Shown here: positions 1-6,103 of the stretch, in pieces | How positions within the stretch are numbered: the stretch's first letter is position 1 | Layout of the letters: the number at the start of each line of letters is the position of its first letter | DNA from: Bacteroidota bacterium | GTDB lineage: Bacteria > Bacteroidota > Bacteroidia > Bacteroidales > Lentimicrobiaceae | Reading direction: 5' to 3' | Assembly: GCA_023428585.1 (NCBI GenBank) | Contig: JAEYXG010000271.1 | Coordinates: 1 to 9,493 of the forward strand | Length of the DNA: 9,493 nucleotides | Position numbers and translations under genes: made by a program | The notes under the pieces: generated by a model | The model's input: only the letters and a program-made list of their open reading frames with translations | What the model was told of the DNA's origin: nothing | The model's database searches: none

Positions 1-2
1 AG

Positions 3-1694
3 GCTGTTGAGCAACTATACCCAGGTGTTAAGTTTGGAATTGGTCCTGCCATAGAAAATGGTTTCTATTACGATATGGATTTTGGAGATAAGCAGATATC
101 CGCCGAAGACCTGAAAACTATCGAAGAGAAAATGCTTGCCCTTGCACGTGAGAAGCAAACTTACAATAGGAAGGAAGTATCTAAAAGCCAAGCATTGGAT
201 TATTTTACCAAAAAGAAGGATGAATATAAGTTAGAGCTTATACAGGATTTGGAAGACGGACAGATTACATTTTATGAATCAGGAACTTTCACTGATTTGT
301 GCCGTGGTCCGCACTTGCCTGATACCAGTACAATCAAAGCAGTTAAATTGCTGAATATAGCGGGAGCGTATTGGCGTGGTGATGAAAAGCGCAAACAGTT
401 GACACGTATTTATGGAATCACCTTCCCTAAACAGAAGGATCTCACAGAATACCTTGAATTGCTTGAAGAAGCCAAGAAACGTGATCATAGAAAGTTAGGG
501 AAAGACTTGGAACTGTTCACATTCTCTCAAAAAGTAGGGCAGGGACTGCCTCTTTGGTTGCCAAAAGGTGCCATGTTGCGTGAGCGTTTAGAGAGATTCT
601 TGCGTAACGTACAACAGAAAGCAGGATATCAACCGGTTATTACACCTCATATAGGTAATGTTGAACTTTATAAAACATCCGGTCATTTCCAGAAGTACGG
701 AAAGGATAGTTTTCAACCAATCAACACTCCAATTGAAAATGAACAATTCATGCTTAAACCCATGAATTGTCCACACCATTGTGAGATTTTTGCATCGAAA
801 CCCCGCTCTTATAAAGATCTTCCTGTTCGTTTTGCTGAATTTGGAACCGTTTATCGTTATGAACAGAGTGGTGAATTGCATGGACTAACAAGAGTGCGTG
901 GTTTCACTCAGGATGATGCCCATCTATTCTGTATGCCTGAACAAATAAAATCAGAGTTTATTTCTGTAATCAATATTGTGCTGCACATTTTCAAGACACT
1001 CAGCTTTAATGATTATACAGCACAGATCTCTTTACGTGATCCAAATGATAAGGAGAAGTATATTGGAAGTGATGAGAATTGGGAAAAAGCAGAACGTGCA
1101 ATTATTGAAGCAGTGGAAGAAGCAGGCTTAAATGCTGTAATAGAGTATGGTGAGGCCGCCTTCTATGGTCCTAAACTCGATTTTATGGTGAAGGATGCTC
1201 TTGGACGCAAATGGCAATTGGGTACTATCCAGGTCGATTATAATCTTCCCGAACGTTTTGAATTAGAATACATTGGAAGTGATAACCAAAAACATAGGCC
1301 TGTAATGATTCATAGGGCTCCTTTTGGTTCAATGGAACGTTTCGTTGCAGTTCTTATAGAACATACTGCCGGAAATTTCCCACTCTGGCTTAATCCTGAA
1401 CAGGTAATTATCCTGCCAATCAGTGAAAAATACATGGATTATTCAAAAAAACTTTCAGATATCCTAAATAATTACGAAATTCGCAGCCAAATTGACGAGA
1501 GAAGTGAAAAAACTGGTCGAAAGATCAGAGATGCTGAAATCAGTAAGATACCTTTTATGCTTATTGTTGGCGAAAAAGAAGAAGCTGAAGGAACAGTATC
1601 AGTTCGTCGTCATGGAATAGGTGATCTTGGGTCATTTAAGATTGAAGATTTCGTTAACCTTATAAATAAAGAAGTTAAAGAAGCTATGCAGTAA
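3..1694 (+). CDS. thrS: Threonyl-tRNA synthetase, 5'-truncated by window edge
   Basis: Cytoplasmic class II synthetase that charges tRNA-Thr. The reading frame is open to the left edge, so the first ATG at 75 is internal: the 24 codons before it (AVEQLYPGVKFGIGP...) match the family. 563 residues are visible of a usual ~640; the TGS domain and the HxxxH of the editing domain lie just outside. Visible residue numbers: editing-site CRGPH with Cys100 and His104; class II motif 2 region from about 275 (RFAEFGTVYRYE); the three zinc ligands expected in ThrRS, Cys256 (in NCPHH), His307 (in DDAH) and His437 (in MIHRAPFG); motif 3 Arg446 (GSMERF); anticodon-binding domain from about 465 to the end. 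All key residues present, so an active enzyme is expected. First gene of the classical thrS-infC-rpmI-rplT cluster; 41 nt separate it from the proposed infC start. Confidence 0.98.
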   Translation, partial: AVEQLYPGVKFGIGPAIENGFYYDMDFGDKQISAEDLKTIEEKMLALAREKQTYNRKEVSKSQALDYFTKKKDEYKLELIQDLEDGQITFYESGTFTDLCRGPHLPDTSTIKAVKLLNIAGAYWRGDEKRKQLTRIYGITFPKQKDLTEYLELLEEAKKRDHRKLGKDLELFTFSQKVGQGLPLWLPKGAMLRERLERFLRNVQQKAGYQPVITPHIGNVELYKTSGHFQKYGKDSFQPINTPIENEQFMLKPMNCPHHCEIFASKPRSYKDLPVRFAEFGTVYRYEQSGELHGLTRVRGFTQDDAHLFCMPEQIKSEFISVINIVLHIFKTLSFNDYTAQISLRDPNDKEKYIGSDENWEKAERAIIEAVEEAGLNAVIEYGEAAFYGPKLDFMVKDALGRKWQLGTIQVDYNLPERFELEYIGSDNQKHRPVMIHRAPFGSMERFVAVLIEHTAGNFPLWLNPEQVIILPISEKYMDYSKKLSDILNNYEIRSQIDERSEKTGRKIRDAEISKIPFMLIVGEKEEAEGTVSVRRHGIGDLGSFKIEDFVNLINKEVKEAMQ

Positions 1695-1720
1695 AAGCAA
1701 GCTTCAATTATTAATTAACC

Positions 1721-1730
1721 AAAGGAGGAA
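1721..1730 (+). promoter_or_regulatory. Strong Shine-Dalgarno of infC
   Basis: AAAGGAGGAA contains an extended match to the anti-Shine-Dalgarno at the 16S rRNA 3' end. GGAGG ends 7 nt before ATA at 1736, an ideal spacing, but 46 nt before the ATG at 1775, far too distant. No other gene start in this window has anything comparable, as expected for Bacteroidota, so this site decides the infC start. Confidence 0.85.
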
Positions 1731-1735
1731 TAGAT

Positions 1736-2293
1736 ATAGCAACGCCGTTCAGAAGTCCAAGAGGTCCAAGGCCAATGCAAAGAAAGCAAGAGGATCCGCA
1801 CTTCATCAATGAAAAAATCAAAGCACCCGTTGTAAGGGTTGTTGGTGATAATGTTGAACAGGGAATTTACAATATTAAGGATGCCCTGGCAATTGCACAA
1901 AAACTTGAATTGGATCTGGTAGAGATTTCTCCTACTGCTAATCCACCGGTTTGTAAAATAACTGATTATAAAAAGTTTCTTTACGAATTGAAGAAAAAGC
2001 AGAAAGAAATCAAAGCAAAATCAGCCAAGATTGTGGTGAAGGAAATACGGCTTGGGCCTAATACTGATGAACATGATTTCAACTTTAAACTAAAACACGC
2101 TATCAAGTTTCTTGAAGATGGTGCTAAAGTTAAGGTGGAAGTGTTATTTAGGGGGAGAAGTATAGTCTATAAGGATCAAGGTGAAATTAAACTGTTGCAG
2201 TTTGCATCACTCCTCGAAGATTATGGCAAAGTTGAAAAACTCCCACTCCTCGAAGGCAAAAGAATGATAATGATTATTGCTCCTAAAAAGTAG
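1736..2293 (+). CDS. infC: Translation initiation factor IF-3, probable ATA start
   Basis: IF-3 binds the 30S subunit and proofreads the start codon and initiator tRNA. With the ATA start it has 185 residues (family about 170-190). N-domain from about residue 24 (HFINEKIKAPVVRVVGDN), with the family signature LDLVEISPTANPPVCKI followed by DYKKFLYE; lysine-rich helical linker; C-domain from about 95 with KEIRLGPNTDEHDF and the final MIMIIAPKK. The first ATG (1775) would remove 13 residues, IATPFRSPRGPRP (first residue read as fMet), an Arg/Pro-rich leader that I recall from other Bacteroidota IF-3 proteins, and would leave the strong Shine-Dalgarno at 1721-1730 unused. Rare non-AUG starts are a known hallmark of infC (AUU in Escherichia coli), used for autoregulation because IF-3 rejects such codons. 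Product certain; start probable. 44 nt precede rpmI. Confidence 0.97.
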   Translation: MATPFRSPRGPRPMQRKQEDPHFINEKIKAPVVRVVGDNVEQGIYNIKDALAIAQKLELDLVEISPTANPPVCKITDYKKFLYELKKKQKEIKAKSAKIVVKEIRLGPNTDEHDFNFKLKHAIKFLEDGAKVKVEVLFRGRSIVYKDQGEIKLLQFASLLEDYGKVEKLPLLEGKRMIMIIAPKK

Positions 2294-2337
2294 TAAGTTT
2301 TTAAATCTCAATATAAACCCAATTAACAAATCCAGTA

Positions 2338-2529
2338 ATGCCAAAAATGAAGTCTAAATCCGCTGCCAAAAAAAGGTTCGATTTAACCGGCACCGGTAAA
2401 CTGAAAAGAAAGCATGCTTACAAAAGTCACATCCTGACAAAGAAATCAACCAAACGTAAACGTAACTTAACTTACTCTACTCTGGTTGATAAGGCAGATG
2501 TGAAAAATGTAAAGGAAATGCTTCAGTAA
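2338..2529 (+). CDS. rpmI: Ribosomal protein bL35
   Basis: Small basic protein of the 50S subunit, 63 residues (family about 64-66). It starts with the conserved MPKMKSKSAAKKRF, followed by TGTGKLKRKHAYKSHILTKKS, typical of bL35, and a lysine/arginine-rich rRNA-binding body. The ATG is preceded by an A-rich stretch without a Shine-Dalgarno, normal for this phylum. It lies between infC and rplT as in most bacteria and is presumably co-transcribed with both. In E. coli the L20 protein represses translation of rpmI and rplT through an mRNA structure; here only the gap after rpmI holds a visible hairpin (see 2559-2589). Confidence 0.98.
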   Translation: MPKMKSKSAAKKRFDLTGTGKLKRKHAYKSHILTKKSTKRKRNLTYSTLVDKADVKNVKEMLQ

Positions 2530-2558
2530 TTTTGTGTTAATCTAATTATTAACCCTTG

Positions 2559-2589
2559 CTTTCAGCACCTAAGTGTTTGCTTGTGAAAG
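2559..2589 (+). promoter_or_regulatory. Hairpin in the rpmI-rplT spacer, possible L20 control element
   Basis: In the 91-nt gap before rplT, CTTTCA (2559-2564) can pair with TGAAAG (2584-2589). Directly inside, GCAC (2565-2568) pairs with GTGT (2573-2576, one G-U) around a CTAA loop, leaving a 7-nt bulge on the 3' side. There is no U-tract, so it is not a terminator. The gap is longer than the others in the operon, and rplT is the known autoregulator of this operon elsewhere; a regulatory role is inference only. Confidence 0.3.
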
Positions 2590-2620
2590 TCAAACCGCGA
2601 AAGTAAAAAACAATTAAAAA

Positions 2621-2965
2621 ATGCCAAGATCAGTATACGAAGTTGCCTATAGGGCACGCAGAAAAAAACTTCTTAAAGCTGTTAAAGGACAGTTCGGAAG
2701 AAGAAAGAATGTTTGGACGGTTGCTAAAAATGCATACGAAAAAGGCATGGTGTATGCATACCGTGACAGACGCCAGAAAAAACGTAATTTCCGTAGTTTA
2801 TGGATTACCCGTATTAATGCAGGTGTGCGTGAATATGATATGTCATACTCTGTATTCATGGGTAAACTTAAACAAAAGAATATTAATCTCGACCGTAAGG
2901 TTCTTGCCGACCTTGCAATGAATCATCCAACAACATTTAAGGCAATTGTTGATGCTGTTAAATAG
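2621..2965 (+). CDS. rplT: Ribosomal protein bL20
   Basis: 50S assembly protein that binds 23S rRNA, 114 residues (family about 115-120). The N-terminal extension MPRSVYEVAYRARRKKLLKAVKGQFGRRKNVW is rich in Arg/Lys, as expected for the rRNA-threading tail. It is followed by the family stretch YAYRDRRQKKRNFRSLWITRI and the globular C-domain (DRKVLADLAMNHPTTFKAIV). The start follows an A-rich stretch without Shine-Dalgarno. Last gene of the operon: a strong terminator starts 25 nt after its stop. In other bacteria bL20 also represses its own operon; the spacer hairpin just upstream is a candidate site, unproven. Confidence 0.98.
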   Translation: MPRSVYEVAYRARRKKLLKAVKGQFGRRKNVWTVAKNAYEKGMVYAYRDRRQKKRNFRSLWITRINAGVREYDMSYSVFMGKLKQKNINLDRKVLADLAMNHPTTFKAIVDAVK

Positions 2966-2990
2966 TTTCTGTTGAAGATTAAAAACACAT

Positions 2991-3025
2991 AAAGACCTGT
3001 TAGTGATAACAGGTCTTTTGTTTTT
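2991..3025 (+). terminator. Rho-independent terminator, probably bidirectional
   Basis: AAAGACCTGTTA (2991-3002) and TAACAGGTCTTT (3007-3018) form a perfect 12-bp stem with a GTGA (GNRA) tetraloop, followed by TGTTTTT. On the - strand the same stem is followed by ATGTGTTTTT, so it can also stop transcription of the convergent M56 gene, whose stop codon lies 44 nt away. It separates the translation operon from the - strand genes. Confidence 0.92.
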
Positions 3026-3062
3026 CTACATCCCCATATTTCCATTGATTACGGTAGCAGGT

Positions 3063-4847
3063 CTATTTCATCTCTGATTTAGGTAGCTTGAATTTTACAG
3101 GAATATTGAATTGTACAGCTACGTTTTTACCATTTGCCATCCCCGGCTTCCATTTCGGCATATTCTTCACTGCATTCAATGCAATTTCATCCAATCCACT
3201 TCCAATTCCTCTCAGTACTTTTGCCCCTGATATCGAACCATCTGCCTCAATCACAAAGGTTATATAGACTGTTCCTTCTGTTCCTTTCTTGATTGCTTCT
3301 TCCGTAAATTTAACATTCTTGTTGAAATACTCTGCTCGTGCCAAGTCACCTCCAGAATACTCAGGCATTACTTCAACCTCTAAGTAGATATCTTCGCTTG
3401 CATGCTTTTCGATAGCCTCCTTCGAAACCTTATCGTTATCATTTATGATATCTTGTTTAACATCTTTGCTTGAATCATCATTGCTCAACGCAAATTTTAT
3501 CGGGATGGTCATTTCAGAACTTACCGGCTTTTTATTTTTCATTGCCGGAACCCAATCGGGCATATTGCTCACAACATCCCATGCTACCTTATCCAATGAG
3601 GGATATACGCTCTTTATCACTTTTGCATTTGATATCTTTCCCGTTGATTCTATGATAAAATGTACAAATACTGTTCCTTCAATACCTTCCTTGCGTGCTT
3701 CAGGGGAGTATATAATGTTGTCTATAAAGTATCTGTTTCTTGCTTCATCACCACCTGGAAATTGGGCAGGTGAATCAGGTAGGATTGTCTGAACGCGGTC
3801 ATTAGGTTTTTTGGTACCGGTATCTGGAATGCCTGGAATCTGTGTTTCATTAAGCCCTTGTTCATTTAATGATTCCGGCAAATTTACATTTACTGTTTTC
3901 GTAGGCTGAGTTGCGGTATTAGTGCTATTCTCAACTCCTGGCAAGGATGAGTAGTTGTTTGTACTAAGTGAATGACCATCGTTTGTTGTTACCAGTGATG
4001 TGGCAGTGATTGCCGATGTGACCAGCAGAAGTCCCATGGCAATCTTGACAAGACTGAATTTTCCTGACTTTAGATTGTGGATCATGATGATTCGTTTTTT
4101 GATGTGTAGACTGAATTTGTTTGAAATGCCGAATTTGTGTGGGTTAATATAAAATGAGAGTATCAAGTCGCTGTATTCACTCTTGTCGTGTGAGCCAATT
4201 ACCTTGGAATCGGCTTGATATTCGTGAACTTCTGACAACATTCTTGTTGTATAATGCACAAAAGGACTAAACCACAATACTGATCTGGCAATACCTGCCA
4301 GAATTCTGTCAATACTGTGCTTCTCCTTAACATGGCAAAACTCATGTTTAAGAATCATGTCCAGTTGAGGATGATTAAGATCCATGGGAGCAACAAATAC
4401 CCAGGTGAAAAATGAAAAGGGGCTTTTTACTGTTCTTTCTACCTCAATCTTACCATATGATGTAGTATAGTGTTCTGAACGTAATCTTTTCCTGAGTATT
4501 GACGCTATTGATATTATTAAGCCTGATATAAGCAACAGGGTAATACTATAGTAAAGAGTTTTTGTGATTACAGGCCAATTAAGCGACTTTTGAGACGTAA
4601 CAGGTGATTTGGCTACTGCTGTTTCATGCAGTGTTATGACAATTGTGGGCAACCTTGATTTGTTGACTTCAGGCTCATTGAAAGAGTAGGGGAGTAGAGG
4701 AAGTATAAGAGGTAAAGCAAGCGCAAGGACAAGCGTAACTCTCATTAATGAAAATTTGTTTGACTTTCTTATGGCAAATGAGTAGAATGCCAGTATTATG
4801 GCATTTATGATTGCCGCTTTTATCAGATATATAATGAGTTCATTCAT
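3063..4847 (-). CDS. BlaR1/MecR1-type M56 membrane peptidase with two TonB C-terminal domains
   Basis: 594 residues from the ATG at 4847. Membrane helices at about 4-25, 36-55, 97-118 and 264-287. Zinc-metalloprotease motif HEFCH at 168-172 and ExxAD at 209-213 (HEYQAD), as in family M56. The region after the last helix should be periplasmic: a Ser/Thr/Asn/Pro-rich linker (about 288-360) and two TonB C-terminal domains, about 363-453 (FPGGDEARNRYF ... IPIKF) and 494-587 (YSGGDLARAEYF ... IPVKF), joined by a charged ~40-residue linker. Known BlaR1/MecR1 have a penicillin-binding sensor at this place. The ATG overlaps the end of blaI in ATGAATGA, implying translational coupling; a TTG at 4880 would extend the protein by 11 polar residues and a 41-nt overlap, less likely. 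Likely job (inference): sense an envelope signal and inactivate the BlaI repressor. The TonB-like domains may instead contact outer-membrane receptors. Confidence 0.9.
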   Translation of the reverse strand: MNELIIYLIKAAIINAIILAFYSFAIRKSNKFSLMRVTLVLALALPLILPLLPYSFNEPEVNKSRLPTIVITLHETAVAKSPVTSQKSLNWPVITKTLYYSITLLLISGLIISIASILRKRLRSEHYTTSYGKIEVERTVKSPFSFFTWVFVAPMDLNHPQLDMILKHEFCHVKEKHSIDRILAGIARSVLWFSPFVHYTTRMLSEVHEYQADSKVIGSHDKSEYSDLILSFYINPHKFGISNKFSLHIKKRIIMIHNLKSGKFSLVKIAMGLLLVTSAITATSLVTTNDGHSLSTNNYSSLPGVENSTNTATQPTKTVNVNLPESLNEQGLNETQIPGIPDTGTKKPNDRVQTILPDSPAQFPGGDEARNRYFIDNIIYSPEARKEGIEGTVFVHFIIESTGKISNAKVIKSVYPSLDKVAWDVVSNMPDWVPAMKNKKPVSSEMTIPIKFALSNDDSSKDVKQDIINDNDKVSKEAIEKHASEDIYLEVEVMPEYSGGDLARAEYFNKNVKFTEEAIKKGTEGTVYITFVIEADGSISGAKVLRGIGSGLDEIALNAVKNMPKWKPGMANGKNVAVQFNIPVKFKLPKSEMK

Positions 4848-5223
4848 TTCGCTTGAGCTTGTTTTCAATTTGTTTGTCAATAAGTCGTTTCATCTCTTCC
4901 AGTTCATTTACCGTCAGGTCTTCATCGTGTGCAAAGAAAGAAACCAATTGTTTGTATGAGTTGCTGAAGTATCCATTCAAGAGTTGGCCCATGGAGTGTT
5001 TTGTATATTCACTTTTACTCACAATAGGGAAATAGAGGTATGATTTACCATCAGCTTCATGAGCAATAAATCCTTTCTTCTCCAATATCCGCACAATTGT
5101 GGAAACTGTATTATATGCAGGTTTGGGTAAAGGAAAGTATTCCAAAAGATCATTGATATAACCCTTACCCAATTTCCATATTATCTGCATTACCTGCTCC
5201 TCCGCTCTTGTAAGCTTTTTCAT
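4840..5223 (-). CDS. blaI: BlaI/MecI-family transcriptional repressor
   Basis: 127 residues, the usual family size. The N-terminal winged helix-turn-helix (about 1-70) starts with the hallmark KLTRAEEQVMQIIWKLGKGY and includes the recognition-helix region YNTVSTIVRILEKKGFI (37-53) and the wing with GKSYLYFPIVS. The C-terminal helices (about 72-127), including FFAHDEDLTVNELEEMKRLI, should form the dimerisation domain. In the family a dimeric repressor binds inverted repeats and is cleaved through the partner M56 protease; the partner follows directly with an 8-nt overlap. Two inverted repeats with identical arms (5244-5259 and 5280-5295) surround a promoter in front of the gene, supporting autorepression. 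No beta-lactamase gene is seen beside it, so the symbol denotes the family rather than proven beta-lactam control. Confidence 0.93.
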   Translation of the reverse strand: MKKLTRAEEQVMQIIWKLGKGYINDLLEYFPLPKPAYNTVSTIVRILEKKGFIAHEADGKSYLYFPIVSKSEYTKHSMGQLLNGYFSNSYKQLVSFFAHDEDLTVNELEEMKRLIDKQIENKLKRNE

Positions 5224-5243
5224 AATGATGCTTATTGAATTAT

Positions 5244-5259
5244 AACTAAATATTTAGTT
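5244..5259 (-). promoter_or_regulatory. Operator 1 of blaI (perfect 16-bp palindrome)
   Basis: AACTAAATATTTAGTT is a perfect palindrome lying 20 nt upstream of the blaI ATG and a few nt downstream of the expected transcription start. Its arms AACTAA/TTAGTT recur with the same spacing in operator 2, with axes 36 bp apart. BlaI-family repressors bind such inverted repeats; assignment to this BlaI is inference from position. Confidence 0.75.
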
Positions 5260-5270
5260 TAACAGTAGTA

Positions 5271-5301
5271 CAAATTTACAACTAAAAACTTAGTTTGTCA
5301 A
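5271..5301 (-). promoter_or_regulatory. blaI-M56 promoter, Bacteroidota type
   Basis: Read on the - strand: TTGACA (5301-5296), 17 nt, then TAAATTTG (5278-5271), an exact match to the Bacteroidota -7 consensus TAnnTTTG with a TTG-containing -33 element about 20 nt upstream. The start would fall near 5265, leaving a leader of about 40 nt. Operator 2 fills the spacer, so repressor binding should block RNA polymerase. Confidence 0.7.
5280..5295 (-). promoter_or_regulatory. Operator 2 of blaI, inside the promoter spacer
   Basis: AACTAAAAACTTAGTT on the + strand has the same perfect arms AACTAA/TTAGTT and the same 4-bp centre length as operator 1, but a non-symmetric centre. It occupies 16 of the 17 spacer bases between the -33 and -7 elements. 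Confidence 0.7.
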
Positions 5302-5524
5302 GAAATATTTTAATTATTTTTGATTACACACTTAATCAACGCTTTAGCTGATACATTAAGTATGTAATTTAACGACTTATTGCTAGTGGAATTGAATTTT
5401 GAAGATGCGGATTATACTTAACTGAGACGTCTTTGGCTTTAAAAGTATAGACTTTGCTTACCGTTAAAGTAGCCAGGATGAAAGAGGAACTACCGATTGT
5501 GTGAAGTTGCGAACTGTTTTGTTA
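5302..5524. other. Rest of the gene-free stretch upstream of blaI, with a long inverted repeat
   Basis: The gap between blaI and the TonB-domain gene upstream is 301 nt. Besides promoter and operators it holds an inverted repeat with 14-bp arms, ATTACACACTTAAT (5323-5336) and ATTAAGTATGTAAT (5355-5368), one position being a C/A mismatch in + strand RNA and G-U in - strand RNA, around an 18-nt loop. No U-tract follows on either strand, so a terminator is not supported. In 5369-5524 I see no gene, no coding remnant and no repeat beyond a short AGACGTCT palindrome at 5425-5432. Confidence 0.6.
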
Positions 5525-6073
5525 TCAATCTTCCGGTAAAAGAAATCTAATGGGCAGATTAACCTGCGTACGTACTTCTTTCCCTTGTATTTTTCCAGCT
5601 TTCCATGCAGGCATTCCTTTAATGGCATCTACAGCTATTTTATCCAACGCTTTGTGTAATCCCCTGATCACCTTTATCTTACTTATCGAGCCATTGTTAT
5701 TTACTATGAACGAAACAATAACAGTACCTTCCACTCTTTCAACTATTGCCTCACGGGGATAAATTACTTTCTGTGTAAGGTATTCCTGCATGGCTTCGGA
5801 GCCTCCGGGATATTCCGGGAACTCATCCACTACAATATAAATTCCAAGTTCATCTGCTGGGTTTGATACACTGGATGTATCATCTTTCATTTCGGTATTG
5901 AGTGAATCAATTGTTGATCTTGGCTTTTCATTCTGGGCATATAATACAGATTCTGCATGTATGAAAAAGGTCAAGAATGAAACTATATATGTGATTAGGT
6001 GAAGAGAACACCTTGATGATGCCACCCAGCATTTGACATTTATACTTTTCATAGCCCTGATTTTATAATGCAT
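5525..6073 (-). CDS. Short exported protein with a TonB C-terminal domain
   Basis: 182 residues from the ATG at 6073; the ATG at 6052 (MKSINVKCW) would give 175 and is equally possible, and neither has a good ribosome binding site. One hydrophobic segment at about 24-40 acts as signal peptide or membrane anchor; a possible cleavage lies after VLYA (46). A polar linker follows (about 47-80), then one TonB C-terminal domain at about 86-178: FPEYPGGSEAMQEYL, VEGTVIVSFIV, ALDKIAVDAIKGMPAW, and a closing LPIRFLL. It lacks the long proline-rich spacer of classical TonB, so it probably cannot span the periplasm and may not energise receptors. Its domain resembles both domains of the nearby M56 protein, especially the second (shared VLRG/VIRG motif and GK(N/E)V near the end). 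It begins 30 nt after the TlpA-like gene and is probably co-transcribed with it. Confidence 0.85.
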   Translation of the reverse strand: MHYKIRAMKSINVKCWVASSRCSLHLITYIVSFLTFFIHAESVLYAQNEKPRSTIDSLNTEMKDDTSSVSNPADELGIYIVVDEFPEYPGGSEAMQEYLTQKVIYPREAIVERVEGTVIVSFIVNNNGSISKIKVIRGLHKALDKIAVDAIKGMPAWKAGKIQGKEVRTQVNLPIRFLLPED

Positions 6074-6103
6074 CAGTATAATTAATAGGTAACCATTATA
6101 ATA

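Noticed and set aside
1775..1777. ATG as the infC start
   Set aside because: No ribosome binding site at proper distance, while a strong one serves ATA 1736 and the upstream codons look like the family N-terminus.
2643..2921. 92-codon + strand frame inside rplT
   Set aside because: It overlaps rplT in another frame; rplT is unambiguous and the alternative protein has no recognisable features.
3445..3792. 115-codon + strand frame antisense to the M56 gene
   Set aside because: Shadow of the TonB-domain coding sequence; no start signals or family resemblance.
4848..4880. TTG at 4880 as start of the M56 gene
   Set aside because: Adds 11 polar residues before the first membrane helix and a 41-nt overlap with blaI; ATG 4847 with an 8-nt overlap is the usual coupling.
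4840..5223. Beta-lactam resistance operon
   Set aside because: BlaI and M56 are present but there is no penicillin-binding sensor domain or beta-lactamase gene in the window.
5323..5368. Inverted repeat read as a rho-independent terminator for the TonB-domain gene
   Set aside because: A-rich rather than U-rich sequence follows the stem on the - strand, and it lies more than 150 nt after the stop codon.
5425..5432. AGACGTCT palindrome
   Set aside because: Eight bases only, expected by chance; not tied to any promoter.
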